DNA of 64,000 nt from Reichenbachiella ulvae (GTDB lineage: Bacteria > Bacteroidota > Bacteroidia > Cytophagales > Cyclobacteriaceae). Positions 63,201-64,000 of the stretch are shown here, one piece after another. The stretch's first letter is position 1; each line of letters begins with the position of its first letter. Both the position numbers and the translations under genes were made by a program. The DNA lies in contig NZ_JAOYOD010000001.1 in assembly GCF_025833875.1 (NCBI RefSeq), forward strand, positions 248,001-312,000, given 5' to 3'. The notes below the pieces were generated by a model. It searched no databases and was not told the origin of the DNA. It saw nothing but the letters and a program-made list of their open reading frames with translations.

Positions 63201-63282
63201 TACCTTTTATTTTGATGCCCTGAGCAGCCACGGAAAGGACAAATGTTAAATTCAATAAAAGGCCCCATGTTATTCTTTTCAT
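60208..63282 (-). CDS. SusC/RagA-family TonB-dependent receptor (second Sus pair)
   Basis: About 1024 residues from the ATG at 63282 (MKRITWGLLLNLTFVLSVAAQ, a clear signal peptide); the upstream ORF extension is not used. Then a carboxypeptidase-D-regulatory-like domain (about 22-100, VQDINRQGLPGVTVVIEGTD), a MVVAYGTSTKEAFTGAA block, plug (QGATPGLMVSSASGQPGSS, VRIRGIGSL, PLYVLDGVPIDG) and barrel, ending LKVNL. It is the first gene of the susC-susD-lipoprotein-protease set and overlaps susD by 4 bp (ATGA). It has no close similarity to the first SusC beyond the family pattern, so the two import different ligands. Confidence 0.95.
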   Translation of the reverse strand: MKRITWGLLLNLTFVLSVAAQGIKIKGKVQDINRQGLPGVTVVIEGTDTGTITDIEGNYSISAPDNQASLIFSFVGMKQVILPVNGQSVIDVTMQDDIQQLEAVMVVAYGTSTKEAFTGAAEVVDSEVIENRPVSSFEKALQGATPGLMVSSASGQPGSSAAVRIRGIGSLSASSSPLYVLDGVPIDGSISDINPNDIESITVLKDAAAASLYGSRAANGVVVITTKQGQKGKTQISFSSNFGVSSRVSDGYELMNSSQIYEHSWMGLYNQALIEGKSNQESKDFANENVKEIVGFNPFGVDQPLDNNGKVIPGTQIHTDTDWRDEIYKNGLISNINLNVSGGSDITQVFFSLGYFDDSGTVLSSDFTRYTSKINVTHNINSFITAGIKSNLSYSESNAPPSGSGGANPVRSAEMINAASPVFNADGTYNWDNKAVFDFNPVGLSDLNLYESETKRSMVNVFLDFQILPTLTFRTTGSIDNTDGKALVHYNPEHGDGAGVNGRSSASSSGNISWNISNVLNYSKSTERSLFEILVGQESIGADFTLLSAEATDFAVPGYPDLIWGASPEAPSSFGSSWRMLSYLGQIKYEFENKYFLSASARSDGSSRFGENNQYGLFYSVGAGWTLSQENWLPSVEWLNNLKLRGSYGTSGNNNIGNYASLGLYGSGANYGGSPGITPIQLANPNLSWEKISSLNIGLETRLFDKLDLTVEYYNRASDELLFAQPLSAGTGIGSILTNLGAMINTGWEGALNYDIIRNDAFSSNIGFNISTNDNEILKLNTDKIISGTKLLEQGSSIYQFYMREWAGVNPDDGQPMWYVNANSDDKETSENPDSAYSDPLGSGKQVTSEYSDAERIRMGTALPDFFGGINYSVNYKGIDLSFYFYYSLGGKVYNLDYAANMHDGTQPGSNLAADALNAWTPNNRFTDVPRYVTNNTDQGEQLSSRFLEDASYLRLKNITLAYSFPELACERMHLQGLRLFVSGENLMTFSKFKGFDPEGALNGTTNSRIPGVKVVTAGLKVNL

Positions 63283-63427
63283 ATGTCTATTTATTAATTC
63301 TGCGGCTGGAAGGCAGTTCATTAGGGAGAGATGGATGTGAAAACAGTAGAAACTGTTTGATTAATCTTCATTAGGAAACCTCCTCCATGTCTCATGACAT
63401 GAAGGAGGTATGGTATTAAATACTATT
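63283..63427. promoter_or_regulatory. Upstream region of the second Sus operon
   Basis: Contains an interrupted palindrome AAACAGT-AGAA-ACTGTTT (63341-63358) about 60 bp ahead of susC, flanked by two direct copies of TTCATTAGG (63317-63325 and 63367-63375). These may be sites for a regulator of the operon. No TAnnTTTG box was found on the minus strand. Confidence 0.3.
63379..63408 (-). terminator. Terminator-like hairpin after the edge gene
   Basis: CCTCCTCCATGTC (63379-63391) pairs with GACATGAAGGAGG (63396-63408) apart from one mismatch, with a 4-nt loop. On the minus strand it is followed by TTT only, so it is a weak intrinsic terminator. It separates the edge gene from the Sus operon. 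Confidence 0.55.
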
Positions 63428-64000
63428 TTAGAGTGTACAGCCTGCGGTTAGCTGATCGTATGCAGTGTCTCTATCCACTTCGGACCAGTTGAAAGAAAAG
63501 TATGCCTTTCTATCAGTCGACCATGAGACATCAAAATCACCATTTTTTATTTTGGCAAGAATAGGCTCCATAGAACACATCGATACATTGCTATCAGACG
63601 GCATGTAAAGACTCAGGTATGTCTGATAATTAAGGAAGTTATTCAATGCTCCAAATGCGTTGAATTCAGTTAGTTCAGTAGCATTGATAGAGAGTGTTTT
63701 TACTTCGGTCAAAGCATCAAAGCCTTCCAATTTAGCTACATCTGTTGTAGCAGTGGTTCTGAAACCAATACCAATTCCACCTCCACCATCTGTTGGTTTA
63801 TTTATAGTGATGCTAACGTCTGCAGCAATGGTCAAAGCAGCAAATCCATCAAACCAATTTGTTTGTTGAAAAATGAAAATGTTAGCATTTGAATATTGGT
63901 TAGGTCCAGTTGTAGTCAATGCGTTGAGCACATTTACTAGATCCATGCCAGTACTATTAGAAGAAATTGAGATGTTTGTTCCCTGTATTTCAGTTACCGC
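63428..64000 (-). CDS. Putative surface protein, C-terminal fragment (5' end outside window)
   Basis: The frame is open to the right edge, so only the last 190 residues are visible (an internal ATG at 63946 is probably not the start). The sequence alternates short beta patterns with Leu/Phe/Asp-rich turns (FDALTEVKTLSINATELTEF, NAFGALNNFLNYQTYLSL), resembling irregular leucine-rich or parallel beta-helix surface proteins such as the BspA type. One glycine run (GGGGIGIGF) interrupts it. Ends with CTL after a Cys-containing block (NVSMCSMEPILAKIKNG). No enzyme motif. Probable role as an outer-surface or secreted binding protein is a guess; the neighbour on the same strand is the Sus operon behind a hairpin. 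Confidence 0.6.
   Translation of the reverse strand, partial: AVTEIQGTNISISSNSTGMDLVNVLNALTTTGPNQYSNANIFIFQQTNWFDGFAALTIAADVSITINKPTDGGGGIGIGFRTTATTDVAKLEGFDALTEVKTLSINATELTEFNAFGALNNFLNYQTYLSLYMPSDSNVSMCSMEPILAKIKNGDFDVSWSTDRKAYFSFNWSEVDRDTAYDQLTAGCTL

Noticed and set aside
1..64000. tRNA, rRNA, insertion sequences, integrases or prophage genes
   Set aside because: No cloverleaf, rRNA-like block, transposase or integrase motif was recognised on either strand by eye. A dedicated scan (tRNAscan-SE, Infernal, ISfinder) would be needed to exclude small RNA genes.

Overview
The window looks like a chromosomal segment of a Bacteroidota bacterium, most likely of the Cytophagia/Cytophagales type. 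Seen directly: two SusC/SusD outer-membrane uptake pairs, a secreted protease ending in a type IX secretion (T9SS) C-terminal sorting domain, FG-GAP/ASPIC and Fib_succ_major lipoproteins, a LuxR-type C-terminal module typical of Bacteroidota regulators, and moderate-to-low GC. No rRNA, tRNA, CRISPR array, insertion sequence or prophage was recognised. Placement below phylum level is inference.

Layout. (1) 1-9400 (+): the end of a GH3 glycosidase with a PA14 insert, a SusC/SusD pair and a large FG-GAP/ASPIC lipoprotein, i.e. the end of a polysaccharide-utilisation locus. (2) 9490-10900: a sulfatase-modifying-factor-fold secreted protein and a 66-residue orphan. (3) 10874-21896 (-): a complete chemosensory operon in the order mcp, cheW, cheB, cheA, cheC, cheR, three cheY genes, then two proteins with a histidine-kinase dimerisation helix but no ATPase domain. 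No flagellar gene is present. A divergent NarL-type regulator and a hybrid kinase follow. (4) 26100-34425: a D-xylose locus (xylE-like transporter, xylA, xylB) with a second xylulokinase-like protein fused at its C-terminus to a LuxR-type DNA-binding domain. (5) 34550-49117: mostly housekeeping genes (EamA transporter, RND/MMPL exporter, thyA, serine dehydratase, RecB/AddA-like helicase-nuclease, quinone oxidoreductase, glutaminase). Among them are a parDE pair with a frameshifted toxin and an array of degenerate 41-bp repeats. (6) 49161-64000 (-): an operon-like set of SusC, SusD, a repeat-containing lipoprotein and a 2510-residue subtilisin-family T9SS protease, behind an upstream gene that runs off the window.

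How the parts fit. The xylose genes would import xylose, isomerise it to xylulose and phosphorylate it. The kinase-HTH fusion is the strongest candidate for a new regulator: its sugar-binding and catalytic-base motifs match the true XylB next door, three ATP-phosphate or nucleotide motifs are altered, and a DNA-binding domain is attached. That is reminiscent of how ROK-family kinases gave rise to XylR/NagC repressors, but in the FGGY kinase family. A 14-bp motif shared upstream of xylB and xylE is a candidate operator. The last operon pairs a Sus-type importer with a giant protease, suggesting protein or peptide rather than glycan foraging. The chemosensory cluster probably controls gliding or another non-flagellar output.

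Limits: domain calls come from reading motifs by eye. No alignment, profile search or structure prediction was run.
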